Positions 63,960-64,000 of a DNA stretch of 64,000 nucleotides are shown in pieces (the first letter of the stretch is position 1; each line of letters opens with the position of its first letter). This DNA comes from Ammoniphilus oxalaticus. GTDB lineage: Bacteria > Bacillota > Bacilli > Aneurinibacillales > RAOX-1. The stretch is from positions 159,387 to 223,386 of the forward strand of contig NZ_MCHY01000011.1 of the NCBI RefSeq assembly GCF_003609605.1, in the 5' to 3' direction. Made by a program: the position numbers and the translations under genes. Below the pieces are notes generated by a model that was given only the letters and a program-made list of their open reading frames with translations, had not been told where the DNA came from and searched no databases.

Positions 63960-64000
63960 TTGGTAGCAGCGCCGCGCTCGGATCGAGGAGCTGCTACCAA
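63960..64000. repeat. 11-bp inverted repeat at the window edge
   Basis: TTGGTAGCAGC (63960-63970) and GCTGCTACCAA (63990-64000) are perfectly complementary with a 19-base loop. It may be a terminator or leader hairpin; what follows is outside the window. Between 63757 and 63959 I see no supported gene, only an 11-codon frame near 63914. Confidence 0.6.

Overview
The window looks like the chromosome of a spore-forming, low-to-moderate G+C Firmicute of the order Bacillales, probably on the Paenibacillaceae/Aneurinibacillus side rather than Bacillus proper. The evidence is a class B RNase P RNA, strong AGGAGG-type ribosome binding sites, Spo0E-family and CotF-like sporulation proteins, SLH and lipobox proteins, and Bacillus-type gene order (minJ-csbA-uvrB-uvrA; hprK-lgt-ppaX-yvoF; ftsE-ftsX-M23-ctpB; secA-prfB). 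No species call is possible from this sequence alone. Most genes lie on the minus strand.

Layout. 0-5.3 kb: 5' part of a GABA-transaminase-like gene, a methyltransferase, a thioesterase, and the hprK-lgt-ppaX-yvoF operon. 5.3-16.5 kb: uvrA/uvrB, csbA, a MinJ-like protein, ctpB, an M23 hydrolase and ftsX/ftsE, i.e. repair plus division and cell-wall remodelling. 16.5-28.3 kb: a VanW protein, a Spo0E-like phosphatase, argG-argH, rnpB, a Lon-family protease, and argC-argB-argD-argF under a double ARG box. 28.3-37.4 kb: RDD protein, a transposase remnant and dispersed repeats, transketolase, a PAS-GGDEF-EAL protein, YitT, a DMT permease, CotF-like and MarR proteins. 37.5-47 kb: the most interesting part, a tightly packed ten-gene minus-strand operon resembling E. 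coli ydjXYZ-ynjBCDF, with an extra FAD disulfide oxidoreductase. Its last gene is interrupted by an in-frame UGA at a UxxC redox motif and followed by a bacterial SECIS-like hairpin. It therefore appears to encode a selenoprotein related to GrdB/PrdB that would normally be split into two ORFs.

47-53 kb: a Cys-type formate dehydrogenase catalytic subunit, then thiol-peroxide defence (a glutaredoxin-thioredoxin reductase fusion with a 2-Cys peroxiredoxin, divergent from Tpx) with an unusual leader hairpin. 53-64 kb: prfB with its programmed frameshift, secA, hpf, a cold-shock gene with a structured leader, an amino-acid ABC permease/binding-protein pair, an XRE-TPR regulator, an SLH-NlpC/P60 wall hydrolase, an alpha/beta hydrolase and an overlooked 58-residue membrane protein.

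Working together: the arginine genes form two ARG-box controlled units lacking argJ. FtsEX, the M23 hydrolase, MinJ and CtpB form a division/wall neighbourhood. The ydj/ynj-selenoprotein operon appears to couple uptake (ABC transporter), membrane proteins (two VTT proteins, a lipoprotein) and thiol/selenol redox chemistry. Its substrate is not known to me.
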